From positions 496,001-560,000 of the forward strand of contig NZ_CP047047.1 in assembly GCF_030408575.1 (NCBI RefSeq): DNA of 64,000 nt. The letters are read 5' to 3'. How positions within the stretch are numbered: position 1 is the stretch's first letter; each line of letters opens with the position of its first letter. Source of the stretch: Corynebacterium auris (GTDB taxonomy: Bacteria > Actinomycetota > Actinomycetes > Mycobacteriales > Mycobacteriaceae). A program made the position numbers and the translations under genes. The notes beneath the pieces were generated by a model that saw nothing but the letters and a program-made list of their open reading frames with translations, ran no database searches and was not told the DNA's origin. Positions 8,503-22,658 of this stretch are shown piece after piece.

Positions 8503-9332
8503 TACTTGACAGCTCCTTCGGTTAGGCCGCGGCTCAGGTACTTCTGACCAAAGACCACGAGGATGATGGTGGGCAGTGCTGCGATGATCAGGCCGGCGAG
8601 GACCAGGCCTGTATCCACAGCTGTTTCGTCCGCCAGCGCCTTGATACCGGGCTGGATGGTGCGGACGGAGGCCGACTGGGTGATCAGCAACGGCCACATG
8701 TAGCCGTTCCACGCCGCAATCGCGCCGGTCACGAGTGCGGTCATGCACACGGAACGGTTGAGGGGGATGAGGAACGTGAACAGGAAACGCAGGGGTCCGA
8801 CGCCCTCGAGGCGGGTCGCTTCGAGGATCTCCTTCGGGAACTGCTTAAACGCCTGGTAGAACAGGAAGATCGTGAAGGACGAAGCGACGTAGGGCAGGAA
8901 GATCGCGACCACCGTGTCGTACAGCCCCATTTCGCGAACGGTGAGGTAGTTACCGATCACGGAGATCTCGGAAGGGATCATCATGGGGACGAGGAAGAAC
9001 ACGAGGATCTTGCCCGGCGCGGGGATGCGACCGAACGCGAGGGCGAAGGCCGCGAGCACCCCGGTGATGAACTGGCCGCCGGTTTGCATGATGGTCACGA
9101 TCACGGAGTTGATCATCTGCTGCCCGACTTCGGACTGATTCCATGCGCGGGGGTAGTTCGAGGCGACGAAATCGCCGAAGAGGAGGCTCTGGATGCCGCC
9201 CTGGATGTCAGGGGTGGACCGGAACGAACCGATGACCGCGTAGACGACGGGGAAGATGATGAATACGCAGGCGATGAGCAGCCATATCCACAAAAAGACG
9301 GTGGTGACTGGTGAGCGAAGTTGGGAGTTCAC
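8502..9332 (-). CDS. ABC transporter permease, MalG/UgpE-like
   Basis: Second membrane permease of the carbohydrate-type importer. The 276-residue protein has six predicted membrane segments and the EAA-type loop EILEATRLEGVGPLRFLFTF that docks the ATPase. The GTG start at 9332 lies 3 nt after the stop of the partner permease. The stop shares one base with the binding-protein start (TAATG). Length and loop sequence are normal for the MalG family. Confidence 0.93.
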   Translation of the reverse strand: MNSQLRSPVTTVFLWIWLLIACVFIIFPVVYAVIGSFRSTPDIQGGIQSLLFGDFVASNYPRAWNQSEVGQQMINSVIVTIMQTGGQFITGVLAAFALAFGRIPAPGKILVFFLVPMMIPSEISVIGNYLTVREMGLYDTVVAIFLPYVASSFTIFLFYQAFKQFPKEILEATRLEGVGPLRFLFTFLIPLNRSVCMTALVTGAIAAWNGYMWPLLITQSASVRTIQPGIKALADETAVDTGLVLAGLIIAALPTIILVVFGQKYLSRGLTEGAVK

Positions 9333-9335
9333 GGC

Positions 9336-10234
9336 CTAGGCCTTCTTTCTGGTCAGTCGGAACTGGATGAGCGTGAGCGCGAGGATGATGATGAACAGCA
9401 CCATGCCGCGGGCCGAAGCACCTGCGAAGTCGGCTGTACCTCCGCCGAAGGCCTTGTCGTAAATGTCCAGCACCAACGTCCTCGTGGAGTTGCCGGGGCC
9501 GCCGCCGGTTAAGACGTGGAAGATGGTGAACTCTTTCATCGCTGACATCGACTGCGTCACGGCCAGGAACAGGAGCATGGGGGCGATGCCCGGGATGACG
9601 ATGTGCCGGATGTACCTGCCGCCGGTTGCCCCGTCCAGGTTCGCCGCCTCGACCACCTCCGGGGAGATGGTGTCGATGGCCACCATGAGAAGCAGGATGA
9701 CAAAGGAAATGCCGATCCACAGGTCGACGATGATCGCCGACCACAGGGCAATGTTGGGGCTGGTCAGCCACCCGACCTGGTCGAAACCGAGCGAAATGGC
9801 AATCTGGTCGAAAAGACCAACGAGGGGCGCAAACATGTTGCGGAAGACGAGGGTGCCGATCGCCGTGGATACCGCCATGGGCACCAGGACGAGGGAGCGC
9901 ATCCAGATCGTGCCCCTCAGCCTGTAGCTCAGCGGCAGAGCAATGGCCAGGCCCAGGGCAAGCTTGAGCACGACCGATACCACGGTGAAGATAAGCGTAC
10001 GAGCAAGGGTGGACAAAAAGGTCGGGTCCGCGAGCATGTCCACATAGTGAGAAACGCCAGCGAAGCCGTTGGGGCGCCCGAACAGGTCCACCGTAGAAAA
10101 AGACAGGTACAGGGCGCGGAGGAAGGGGTAAAACTCGAACAGCAGGAACAGGATCAGGCTGGGCACGAGGAACGCCCAGGCGATCCAGTCGATGGACTGC
10201 CGCCGAGTTTCCTGCTTGGGTGCGACCGTGGACG

Positions 10235-10238
<4 letters not shown>
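9336..10238 (-). CDS. ABC transporter permease, MalF/UgpA-like
   Basis: First membrane permease of the importer, 300 residues with about six membrane helices beginning near residue 18. The EAA loop is VVEAANLDGATGGRYIRHIVIPG, typical of the MalF/UgpA group. The ATG overlaps the ATPase stop by 4 nt (ATGA), showing translational coupling inside the leftward five-gene operon (ATPase, two permeases, binding protein, DUF1868 protein). Confidence 0.93.
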
Positions 10239-11317
<1,079 letters not shown>

Positions 11318-11632
11318 GACTCAACTTCCCGGTGTGTCTACAAGGGCTGATTCAGTAGCAGTTGCTCGCTGCAGCGGAGCGGAACAAAGACTGTCAGCGG
11401 CGTGTTGCCTCGAGCTGTCGAAAAGGTAAACGCGGGGCTAATACGAAATGTTGTGCGTTTGTGCAGGCGAGAGCCTTGGTGAAGCTGAACGTCGGCATGT
11501 GAACTGGGCTAATGGCACCGCGGGCGGGGGAGCCCATAGGGGGCAAAGGAAACAAAGGGCGAAAATTGTTCACCCGGGAGTAAACGGGCGGGACTAGTTA
11601 ACCTGCGGGGTGCTAGATCGGCGTTGGAAAAG

Positions 11633-11646
11633 TGGGAACTTTCCCA
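11633..11646. promoter_or_regulatory. Putative LacI-family operator 1
   Basis: TGGGAACTTTCCCA is a 14-bp dyad with perfect 6-bp arms around a 2-bp centre. It shares the GGGAA/TTCCC half-sites with the dyad near the regulator start and lies about 315 bp before the importer operon. Confidence 0.5.
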
Positions 11647-11818
11647 ACCTTCGACGCCTCGCGGCGGCGAATTCCGGGACGGGGGTAGGTAATGGGGGTG
11701 GTCCTTGCTCGATTAGGTAGCCCGATTGTGCCGAAAAAGGCTCGTTTCCGCGGTCTTGATGGGGAGGCGGCCTCGCCGAGGTGTAAGGAGGCTCCGTTAC
11801 GAGTACCCTTCGCTGTAT

Positions 11819-11830
11819 GGGAACGTTCCC
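11819..11830. promoter_or_regulatory. Putative LacI-family operator 2 (autoregulatory)
   Basis: GGGAACGTTCCC is a perfect 12-bp palindrome with the central CG typical of LacI-family operators. It lies 68 bp before the regulator ATG and next to a -10-like TATTCC, so autorepression is likely. Confidence 0.65.
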
Positions 11831-11898
11831 TATTCCGTATCTGAGTGCTCGATGCGCCCGGCTGTTCTTTCGCGCCGGGGCGGTGAAGGGAATCCACG

Positions 11899-12924
11899 AT
11901 GGTTGAAAAGGACGCCAGGCCAACTCTGTCCGACGTCGCTCGTCTGGCGGGGGTGTCGCCGAGCTCCGCCTCGCGGGTTTTTCTCGGGCAGAAGAAGGTC
12001 TCCGAGGAGACAAGGCGGCGGGTTCTGAAAGTAGCCAACGAGATTGGCTACGTCCCGCACTCCGTTTCCCGGCGCGTGGCTTTGAAAGACAACCGCACAA
12101 TCGGGCTTTTGCTTCGCGACGCCGCGAACCCCACCTACGGGTCATTATTTTCTGAACTCCACCTCGCAGCCGCGGAGAGAGGATGGGGCCTTGCGACCAT
12201 GACCGTCGCGACAGGAAAGCATGACCACGTACAAATCGAGAGCCTGTACAACCTGGTGGGGATGCAGGTGGCGGGCCTCATCGTGTCTACGGGGGACCTA
12301 CCCAGCGAACTGCTTGCGCCCTTCCTTGAGCAAGTTCCGATCCTGCGGGCGGGGCGCCCCGAGCCGCAGGGGCTGGTGCACGCTGTTTCCTACGACGCTG
12401 AAGCGGCGGGGCGGACGCTGGCCCGGCTTGTCTTGGGGGAGGGGCACATTCGCATCGCTGTGATCCGGACCAGAAAGGAGATCTCGCTGCCCGAATGGTT
12501 GCGCGCGGAGGCGATGATTACGACGATCCGGGCCGCGGGCCTTGAGCCGTTCGTCGTAGAGGTAGGCAACAACACCGGCGAGGAGTACATTCTCCCGCTC
12601 GTGCAGAGCGGCGCCGTGAGCGTTGTCATGTGTCCTACCGACCTGCGGCAACTCGCGTTCCTGAGGTTATTTGACTCTCATGGGCTGAACGTTCCGGAGG
12701 ATGTCAGCGTGACCGGCTGCGACGGTGCGCTACACGGGGCAGACATTTTGGGCCTCACAACGTACCGCTGGCCGATCCGCCGTTTGGCCCAGGCCACCGT
12801 GGACTCCATCATCGGCCTGATCCAACGGCACGGAACCCCCGACAATCCGCGCGAGCTGATCAGTATCAAGATCCCCGGGGAGGTCGTTCGCGGCCGTACC
12901 TTGGCCGCGTCGACCGCGATGTAG
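11899..12924 (+). CDS. LacI-family transcriptional regulator
   Basis: DNA-binding regulator, 341 residues. The N-terminal helix-turn-helix TLSDVARLAGVSPSSASRVF (about residues 9-28) and hinge region QIGL-like NRTIGLLL lead into a periplasmic-binding-protein-type sensor domain, with the family signature PEDVSVTGCDGA near the C-terminus. GAAGGG lies 8 nt before the ATG. It is divergent from the ABC importer operon and has a palindromic GGGAACGTTCCC in front, so it probably represses itself and the importer in response to the transported sugar or a derivative. Confidence 0.93.
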   Translation: MVEKDARPTLSDVARLAGVSPSSASRVFLGQKKVSEETRRRVLKVANEIGYVPHSVSRRVALKDNRTIGLLLRDAANPTYGSLFSELHLAAAERGWGLATMTVATGKHDHVQIESLYNLVGMQVAGLIVSTGDLPSELLAPFLEQVPILRAGRPEPQGLVHAVSYDAEAAGRTLARLVLGEGHIRIAVIRTRKEISLPEWLRAEAMITTIRAAGLEPFVVEVGNNTGEEYILPLVQSGAVSVVMCPTDLRQLAFLRLFDSHGLNVPEDVSVTGCDGALHGADILGLTTYRWPIRRLAQATVDSIIGLIQRHGTPDNPRELISIKIPGEVVRGRTLAASTAM

Positions 12925-12932
12925 CGCGAACC

Positions 12933-15149
<2,217 letters not shown>

Positions 15150-15254
15150 TATTTTGCTCCTCTAATTATCTCGTGACAATTCTGTTGCACAGGATACCTA
15201 TCTCGCCCATTCGGGTAACTCCAAGGCGCGCCCGCCGCCGCGCGGGGCGCACTG

Positions 15255-15260
15255 TAGTCT
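15255..15260 (+). promoter_or_regulatory. -10 box of xthA (leaderless)
   Basis: TAGTCT lies 7 nt before ATG 15268, and no ribosome binding site is present. Transcription would begin at or next to the start codon. Confidence 0.6.
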
Positions 15261-15267
15261 GTTGCGC

Positions 15268-16181
15268 ATGAGCCTGAGCATCGCGTCCGTCAACGTTAAC
15301 GGAATCCGCGCGGCCACCAAGGTCCGCAGCGAGGTCAACCCGGGGATGCTCGACTGGTTAAGGCGCACCCCGGCCGAGGTCGTGCTGCTGCAGGAGGTGC
15401 GCGCCTCCCGCGAGCAGGCAGAAGCCAGCCTGCAGCCCGCGCTCGACGAAGGCTGGCACCTCGTCGCCGCCCCCGCCGAAGAGCCGGGGGCAAAGGGCCG
15501 CGCCGGCGTGGCCATCCTGAGCCGCGCGCCGCTTTCCGACGTCACAGTCGGCATCCCGGGCTTCGAAAACGCCGGCCGCTTCATCGCGGGCTCGCTTGAC
15601 GACGGCACCCGCGTCGCCTCCCTCTACTTACCCTCCGGGTCGGCCGGCACGGCCAAGCAGGACGAAAAGTACGCCTTCCTCGACAGCTTCGAGCCCCTGC
15701 TGGCCGCCTGGGCCGAGCAGTACGAGAACATGGTCATCGGCGGCGACTGGAACATCTGCCACCGCCGCGAGGACCTGAAGAACTGGCGCACCAACCGCAC
15801 CAAGTCGGGCTTTTTGCCCGACGAGCGCGCCTTCATGGACGCCGTGTTCGGCGCCTTCCCCGACGCCGAGGCCCAGGACGTCGACGCCAAGCAGACCGCC
15901 CAGTGGGCGGGGGCTGTGGAGTACGCGTCAACGGGGCGTCGTGAAGCGAATGCCCACCCCGCGTGGTTCGACGTCGCGCGCCGGCTGCAGCCCGAGGACG
16001 CGCCGTACACGTGGTGGACCTACCGCGGGCAGGCCTTCAACAACAACGCCGGGTGGCGCATCGACTACCAGGCGGTAACCGCGGCCATGCTCGAGCGCGC
16101 CGAACGCACCTGGGTCGACAGAGCCGGAAGCGTCGAAGAGCGCTGGTCGGACCACTCACCCCTCGTGGTGACGTACCGCTG

Positions 16182-16182
<1 letters not shown>
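15268..16182 (+). CDS. xthA: Exodeoxyribonuclease III / AP endonuclease
   Basis: DNA repair nuclease of the Mg-dependent ExoIII/APE1 family. The product is 304 residues with the motifs NVNGIRAA near the N-terminus, LLQEVRAS (metal-binding Glu), GGDWNICH (catalytic Asp/Asn) and the C-terminal WSDHSPL (catalytic His). ATG 15268 is chosen over the in-frame TTG at 15262 because a -10 box lies 7 nt in front. The stop overlaps the next gene start (TGATG), so the two are coupled. Confidence 0.94.
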
Positions 16183-18075
<1,893 letters not shown>

Positions 18076-18141
18076 TGCGCGCCGCGCGGGGAAGTTCCTC
18101 TACGATGAAGTGCTGTTAGACACAATCGGAGGAGGACAACC

Positions 18142-19236
18142 ATGGCAACCGCGACATCGCCCTACGAGGCGTACACGGACGAGCAGGGCATCGAACGCTC
18201 CCGCAAGCCGGAGAAGGCCAGCGACAGCGACATCGCGCAGCGCGTCCCCCTCGCCGCCCGCCTGATGCGGATGAACGAGCGCTTCGTGGCCCAGGGCGGA
18301 AACCAGCTGGCCGCGGGCATTACGTACTTTTCCGTCCTGGCGATCTTCCCGCTGACCATGCTGCTGTTCGCGGGCCTTGGTTTCTTCCTCGCGGCACGCC
18401 CTGACATCCTGCAGCAGGTGCAGCAGCAGATCCTCGACTCGGCCGAAGGCGACGTGGGCGAGGCCCTGGCTGGCCTCGTGGAATCGGCCATCGACCAGCG
18501 CGGCGCGGTGGCCGGCATCGGTTTGCTGACCACCCTGTGGTCGGGCCTTAGCTGGATGAACCACTTGCGTATCGGCATTTCCGGGATGTGGAAGATCGGT
18601 GGCGACGAAGGCGGCAACTTCGTCAAGAAGAAGCTCGGCGACCTTGTCGGCCTGCTCGTTCTCATCGCGCTGCTGCTGCTCGCTTTCACCGTGACCGGCG
18701 TCGGCGCCTCGCGCTTTACCTCGGACCTCATGGACTGGCTCGGCGTCGGCGATTTCCCCGGGGCGCGCTTCGTCGTGTGGCTCGTCGGCTTTGCCGTCGG
18801 TCTTGTGGCCAACTTCCTCGTCATGTCGTGGCTGAACATCTTCATGCCGCGCACGTCGGTGCCCCGCAAGTCGGGTCTGCAGGGCGCTCTCATCGGCGCC
18901 GTCATCTTCGAGCTGATCAAGCAGTTTGCCACCCTGATCGTCAGCTCCGCGGCGAACAACCCCGCCGGCGCGATCTTCGGGCCGATCATCGCCCTGATGG
19001 TCGTGCTCTACCTCATCTGGCGCGTCGTCCTCTACGTTGCCGCCTGGACTGCCACCACGCCCGAATCTCTCGCCGCGCAGCCTGCGGAGGTCCCGGAGCC
19101 GGCCGTGATTAACGTGCGCGCCGCCGCCGCGGGGCAGGGCCTGAGCAAGAAGGACCGCAACGGGGCGCTGCTTGGGATCGGCGCCGCGGTGGGGGCCGTC
19201 GGCGCCGGCGTGATTTCGCTTCTGACCCGCGACTAG
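18142..19236 (+). CDS. YihY/BrkB-family inner membrane protein
   Basis: Polytopic membrane protein of 364 residues in the YihY/virulence factor BrkB family (once mistaken for RNase BN). A roughly 50-residue charged N-terminus precedes about six membrane helices (starting near AGITYFSVLAIFPLTMLLF), with the family region VPRKSGLQGALIGAVIFELI, and a C-terminal tail ends in another hydrophobic segment. GGAGGAGG lies 6 nt before the ATG and a -10-like TACGAT lies at 18101-18106. Substrate and role are unknown. Confidence 0.88.
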   Translation: MATATSPYEAYTDEQGIERSRKPEKASDSDIAQRVPLAARLMRMNERFVAQGGNQLAAGITYFSVLAIFPLTMLLFAGLGFFLAARPDILQQVQQQILDSAEGDVGEALAGLVESAIDQRGAVAGIGLLTTLWSGLSWMNHLRIGISGMWKIGGDEGGNFVKKKLGDLVGLLVLIALLLLAFTVTGVGASRFTSDLMDWLGVGDFPGARFVVWLVGFAVGLVANFLVMSWLNIFMPRTSVPRKSGLQGALIGAVIFELIKQFATLIVSSAANNPAGAIFGPIIALMVVLYLIWRVVLYVAAWTATTPESLAAQPAEVPEPAVINVRAAAAGQGLSKKDRNGALLGIGAAVGAVGAGVISLLTRD

Positions 19237-19347
19237 CCGCCCCCAACTTGGCCGAGGCGCGCGAAGTTGTGATTGCCTCCCCTAAAAAACGGCCGTGACC
19301 TGCGGTAACGTAGCCTTTCCTTCGTTGCGGCCGGGTGCGGGGCACGC

Positions 19348-19353
19348 TAGAAC
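19348..19353 (+). promoter_or_regulatory. Possible -10 box of VIT1-like gene (leaderless)
   Basis: TAGAAC lies 7 nt before ATG 19361 with no ribosome binding site. The final T of the consensus is missing, so this is the weakest of the leaderless candidates. Confidence 0.4.
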
Positions 19354-19360
19354 TTTCAGT

Positions 19361-20062
19361 ATGACCACACCTGATGTGACCTCCATCGGCCTCAACGAAA
19401 AACTGAATAAGCTGCGCGCCGCAGTCCTCGGTGCGAACGACGGGATCGTCTCCACCGCCGCGGTCGTCCTCGGCGTCGCGGGCGCAACTTCCCACGTTGG
19501 CGCCATCGCCACCGCGGGCATCGCCGCCGTCGTCGGCGGCGCCGTCTCGATGGCGCTGGGGGAGTACGTCTCCGTTTCCTCCCAGCGCGATACGGAGCGC
19601 TCCTACGTGGCCAAGGAGACCGCGTTGCACGAACAGGACCCGGAGGGCGAGTTCGCCCACCTCGTGCGGGGCTACATGCGCGACGGCCTGAGCGCGGAAA
19701 CCGCCACCAGGGTGGCGCAGGAGCGCACGGCCGCTGACCCGCTCAAGGCGCACCTCGAGCTGCACTACGGCATTGACGAGGAGGACATCGTCAGCCCCTG
19801 GAGCGCGGCGATCGCCTCGTTTCTCAGTTTCTTCCTCGGCGCGATGCTGCCCCTGGCCGCTGTCCTTTTGCCCCCGGAGTCGGCGCGCGTGCCCGTGACG
19901 TTCGTGGTCACGCTGCTCGCGCTGGCGATCACCGGGGCGATCTCCGCCAAGATCGGCGACGCCGACCCGAAGCGCGCGGTGGCGCGCCTCATCATTGGCG
20001 GGGCTCTGGGCCTGGCCGTCACCTACGGCGTGGGCAACCTCTTCGGCACCGCCGCGTTGTAG
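19361..20062 (+). CDS. VIT1/CCC1-family iron/manganese transporter
   Basis: Membrane transporter of 233 residues related to yeast CCC1 and plant VIT1, which move Fe2+ or Mn2+. It shows the conserved GANDGIVSTAAVVLGVAGA after the N-terminal helix, GAVSMALGEYVSVSSQRDTE, a charged acidic/His-containing middle domain (about residues 70-145), then three C-terminal membrane helices. ATG 19361 is preferred over the upstream start at 19295, which would add residues unlike the family. The stop lies 13 bp from the end of the convergent gene. Confidence 0.9.
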   Translation: MTTPDVTSIGLNEKLNKLRAAVLGANDGIVSTAAVVLGVAGATSHVGAIATAGIAAVVGGAVSMALGEYVSVSSQRDTERSYVAKETALHEQDPEGEFAHLVRGYMRDGLSAETATRVAQERTAADPLKAHLELHYGIDEEDIVSPWSAAIASFLSFFLGAMLPLAAVLLPPESARVPVTFVVTLLALAITGAISAKIGDADPKRAVARLIIGGALGLAVTYGVGNLFGTAAL

Positions 20063-20075
20063 CCGCCCCGACGGG

Positions 20076-21314
20076 CTAGAACTTGGAGAAGCGCTTGACC
20101 AGCTGGTTCTCCATCTCGCGCCAGGCCTCGACCTTATCGTCGAAGGGCGCGGAGGGGACGTAGCCGGCGGTCTGGGTGGAGCCGAGCATGTAGGCCAAAT
20201 AGTCCTGCATCCGCGGGTTGGACAGCAAGAAGGCGTTCAGCGAGTCGTCCTTTGCCCAGTCCGCCGCGTCCGCGATCAGCTCGTAGGCCTTGCCCATCTG
20301 GGCGGTGTCCACGGCGTCGGGGCCCTTGGCGATGTCCTCGGCGATGCCGGTGAAGGCGTAGGCGTTGTCGGGGTGCACCACCACGTCCAGCTCGCCGGAG
20401 TTCGCGGCGGTGGTCAGCTCGGACCACGTCGAAGCGCGGGCGAGGTCGTGGTCGTCGTTCTCGACGATCCAGCGCGTGAGGTGCTTCGCGCTGGGGAACG
20501 TGAAGATCTCCCCGTACTTGCCCAGGAACACAGGCGCGCCGTCCATGTAGGTGCGCAGCGTGTAGACGCTCTTGCCCTGCACACTGATACGCACCGGGTC
20601 AATGCCGGCCTGGGACCAGATGGAGGTGTCGTAGGGGTCGGCTGCCTCCGCGGCCGCCTTTTTCTCTTCTTCCGCGGCGCGGCGGTCCGCCTCGCGCTGC
20701 TCCTGCGCGCTTTCGATGCGCGCCGCGGCCTCGCTCACGGCGGCTTCGCCCAACTGGCCTTCCTCGGCCAGGCGGACGGCCTCGTCGAGGGAGTGGACGA
20801 CGTTTTCCCAGTTGGTCAGCACAACGCGGCCCACGCCGGACCACTCGCTGGCGCCGTTGGAACCCGCGTAGTGCTCGGAGCCGCGGCTGACGTTGTTGAG
20901 GATGGAGTGCGAGGCGAAGAAGATCTGGGCCTGCTCGGCCCCGGTGACGTCGGCGAGCGAGCGCGCGATCTGGAAAACGCGGCTGAGCGCGGCGACGTTG
21001 GCGTAGGAGGGGCGCTGCGCGAGGAACTCCGGCGCGCCAATGATGTCGTAGTACTGCTCCTCGGAGGGGACCACCCGGTCGTCGCCGGAGGCCTGGAAGG
21101 ACTCCCAGGCAGGGTGGTCGCTCAGGTCGTGGCGCGGGGTGGCCTCCAGGTAGGCCAAAAGCTCTGCCGGGGAAGAGAACGCGAGGACGGTATCGCCGTC
21201 GCCGAGGAACGCCTGCCACTCGGAGCCGTGTTCCTTCCATGCCGGGGCCCAAAGCGTGTAGACATCGCCCTCGGTCAGGGAGATCTTGACGGGGAGAATT
21301 GCGCGGGTGCTCAT
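20076..21314 (-). CDS. Conserved hypothetical protein with internal duplication
   Basis: I do not recognise a named family; no signal peptide or membrane segment. The 412 residues contain two related units: about 7-122 (VYTLWAP...FLGDGDTVLAFSSPAELLAYL...HDLSDHPAWESF) and about 240-353 (VYTLRTYMDGAPVFLGKYGEIFTFPSAKHL...HDLARASTWSEL). A charged Ala/Glu/Arg coiled-coil-like linker (about 176-226) joins them. TAGAGT, 8 nt before the ATG, suggests a leaderless message. It is read towards the VIT1-like gene and lies just after the NlpC/P60 gene, 30 bp away. Confidence 0.8.
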   Translation of the reverse strand: MSTRAILPVKISLTEGDVYTLWAPAWKEHGSEWQAFLGDGDTVLAFSSPAELLAYLEATPRHDLSDHPAWESFQASGDDRVVPSEEQYYDIIGAPEFLAQRPSYANVAALSRVFQIARSLADVTGAEQAQIFFASHSILNNVSRGSEHYAGSNGASEWSGVGRVVLTNWENVVHSLDEAVRLAEEGQLGEAAVSEAAARIESAQEQREADRRAAEEEKKAAAEAADPYDTSIWSQAGIDPVRISVQGKSVYTLRTYMDGAPVFLGKYGEIFTFPSAKHLTRWIVENDDHDLARASTWSELTTAANSGELDVVVHPDNAYAFTGIAEDIAKGPDAVDTAQMGKAYELIADAADWAKDDSLNAFLLSNPRMQDYLAYMLGSTQTAGYVPSAPFDDKVEAWREMENQLVKRFSKF

Positions 21315-21322
21315 GCCAGGTA

Positions 21323-21328
21323 ACTCTA
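21323..21328 (-). promoter_or_regulatory. -10 box of the duplicated hypothetical gene (leaderless)
   Basis: On the minus strand TAGAGT lies 8 nt before ATG 21314 without a ribosome binding site. Confidence 0.55.
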
Positions 21329-21344
21329 CTGAACGCCTCCCCGC

Positions 21345-22280
21345 TTAGCCGGTAGGCCGCCAGAACCCGCGGAAGGGCATTCCGATGTTTTCGGTGCGCA
21401 CCGGGTTCAGCTGCACCGGGTCTCCCGCTTCGATGTACATGCCGTCGCCGGCGTACATCGCCACGTGCCCATCCCAGACGGCGAGGTCTCCGGGCTGCAG
21501 CTCCTGGTAGGTCACCTGCCTGCCGATTGCCTGCTCGTGCGCCATCCGGGGCAGCTCGACGCCCGCCTGGCGGTACGCCCACGAGGTCAGGCCGGAGCAG
21601 TCGAAGCCCCCGGGCCCGGTTCCGCCCCACACGTACGGCGTGCCCAGCTGCGATTTCGCGGCCGCTACCGCAGCGCGGCCCGCGGCCGGTCCCTCCCCGT
21701 CGGAGGGGGCGGTAACCGGGGTGGCAACGGGGGCGGGCTCGGCGGCCGGGGCCGGTCTCTCCTCTTCCGCGGAGGCCGCGATTGTGCGCAGGGTGTGTGT
21801 CGCTTCGTGGGCTGCCGGCCCCGCGGCGATGTCGGGCTGGGTGGCCGCGCGTTGGGCCACCGCCTCCAGTTTTTCGGCCACAGGGGCAAGCTCGCGCTCG
21901 AGGCGTGCCAGGCGCGCGTGGGCAAGCGCGAGCGTTTCCGCCGTGAGAGCGACAAGGCCGGCGGCCGCGCCGGGCGCGCTCGGCGGGGTGAGGGCCAGCG
22001 CGACGAGAGGGGCTGCGCGCTGCTGGTAGCGGGTGGCCAGGGCAACGAGGTCCGCGCCGGCTTCGGCGGCCAGCAGTGCGGCGGCCGCGCAGCTGCGGGT
22101 GATGGTCTCCCGGTCGGCGGCGAGCGAGGCCGCGGCGCCGAGGACTCGGGAGGGGTCCGCGCCGAAAAGGGGAGCGAGCTCCCGGGTGGCGTCGAGAAGC
22201 GGCGAGGGCACCGCGACGGGGACGGGGAGAGGGGCGGGCGCGCGGGCGATGATGGCCGCGGCGATCTGCGCTGGGGTCAT
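21345..22280 (-). CDS. NlpC/P60-family cell wall peptidase
   Basis: Probable peptidoglycan endopeptidase. The 311-residue product ends in an NlpC/P60 domain (about residues 205-311) with the catalytic Cys in [17 protein letters not shown] and His in [19 protein letters not shown]. The first 180 residues are Ala-rich helices, and a Pro/Ala linker follows. No signal peptide is visible, so secretion would need another route or the partner gene. ATG 22280 is chosen because it shares a base with the upstream stop (TGATG); a GTG one codon earlier is possible. It forms a coupled pair with the small helical protein upstream. Confidence 0.88.
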   Translation of the reverse strand: MTPAQIAAAIIARAPAPLPVPVAVPSPLLDATRELAPLFGADPSRVLGAAASLAADRETITRSCAAAALLAAEAGADLVALATRYQQRAAPLVALALTPPSAPGAAAGLVALTAETLALAHARLARLERELAPVAEKLEAVAQRAATQPDIAAGPAAHEATHTLRTIAASAEEERPAPAAEPAPVATPVTAPSDGEGPAAGRAAVAAAKSQLGTPYVWGGTGPGGFDCSGLTSWAYRQAGVELPRMAHEQAIGRQVTYQELQPGDLAVWDGHVAMYAGDGMYIEAGDPVQLNPVRTENIGMPFRGFWRPTG

Positions 22281-22588
22281 CACGGGCGCAGCACCCCCAG
22301 GGAACGCCCGAGCGAGGTGTCCACGGCCACCGCAGCCGCCGTCGCGGTGTCCACCGCGGAGGCGAGCCGTTCCGCCTCGCCGCGCAGCGCGGCGGTGCGC
22401 TCGTTGACGCTTGCCACCGCCGCGGCGCAGGCCTGGGCGAAGGGGCGGAGCGGACCAACGGCAGGCGGCGGGGCCAGGCGAAGAGGAACCAGGCCGACGG
22501 CGTCGCGGCGCAGCGCGTCGGTGAGCGCGGCGACGGCGGGTGGGTCGAGATGGAAGACGGCGAGCGGAGCTGAATGTGCGGGCCTCAT
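22280..22588 (-). CDS. Small Ala-rich helical protein paired with NlpC/P60 gene
   Basis: 102 residues, starting [17 protein letters not shown] and otherwise mostly helical Ala/Leu/Arg. No signal peptide, membrane helix or recognised domain. It is coupled to the NlpC/P60 gene by a TGATG overlap and is divergent from upp. By size, helicity and partner it could be a chaperone or an ESX-like secretion partner, but no WxG or YxxxD/E motif is seen, so this remains a guess. The open frame runs on to 22777 over upp, but ATG 22588 is the only sensible start. Confidence 0.65.
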   Translation of the reverse strand: MRPAHSAPLAVFHLDPPAVAALTDALRRDAVGLVPLRLAPPPAVGPLRPFAQACAAAVASVNERTAALRGEAERLASAVDTATAAAVAVDTSLGRSLGVLRP

Positions 22589-22645
22589 GCCTTTATTAGA
22601 CTGCGCGCCGGGGCAAACGGTTCCCTCGCCGCGTGAACCCGGCAT

Positions 22646-22651
22646 TAGCAT
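22646..22651 (+). promoter_or_regulatory. -10 box of upp (leaderless)
   Basis: TAGCAT lies 7 nt before ATG 22659. The intervening GAGGGGC is too close to the start to serve as a normal ribosome binding site. Confidence 0.55.
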
Positions 22652-22658
22652 GAGGGGC

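Larger units (their letters stand above)
11318..11898. other. Regulatory intergenic region between importer operon and lacI-type gene
   Basis: 581 bp with no credible gene. It must contain divergent promoters for the leftward importer operon and the rightward LacI-type regulator. Two LacI-like dyads are visible (11633-11646 and 11819-11830). A/T-rich patches occur near 11425-11460 and 11565-11600. I see no hairpin terminator or riboswitch-like structure. Confidence 0.6.
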
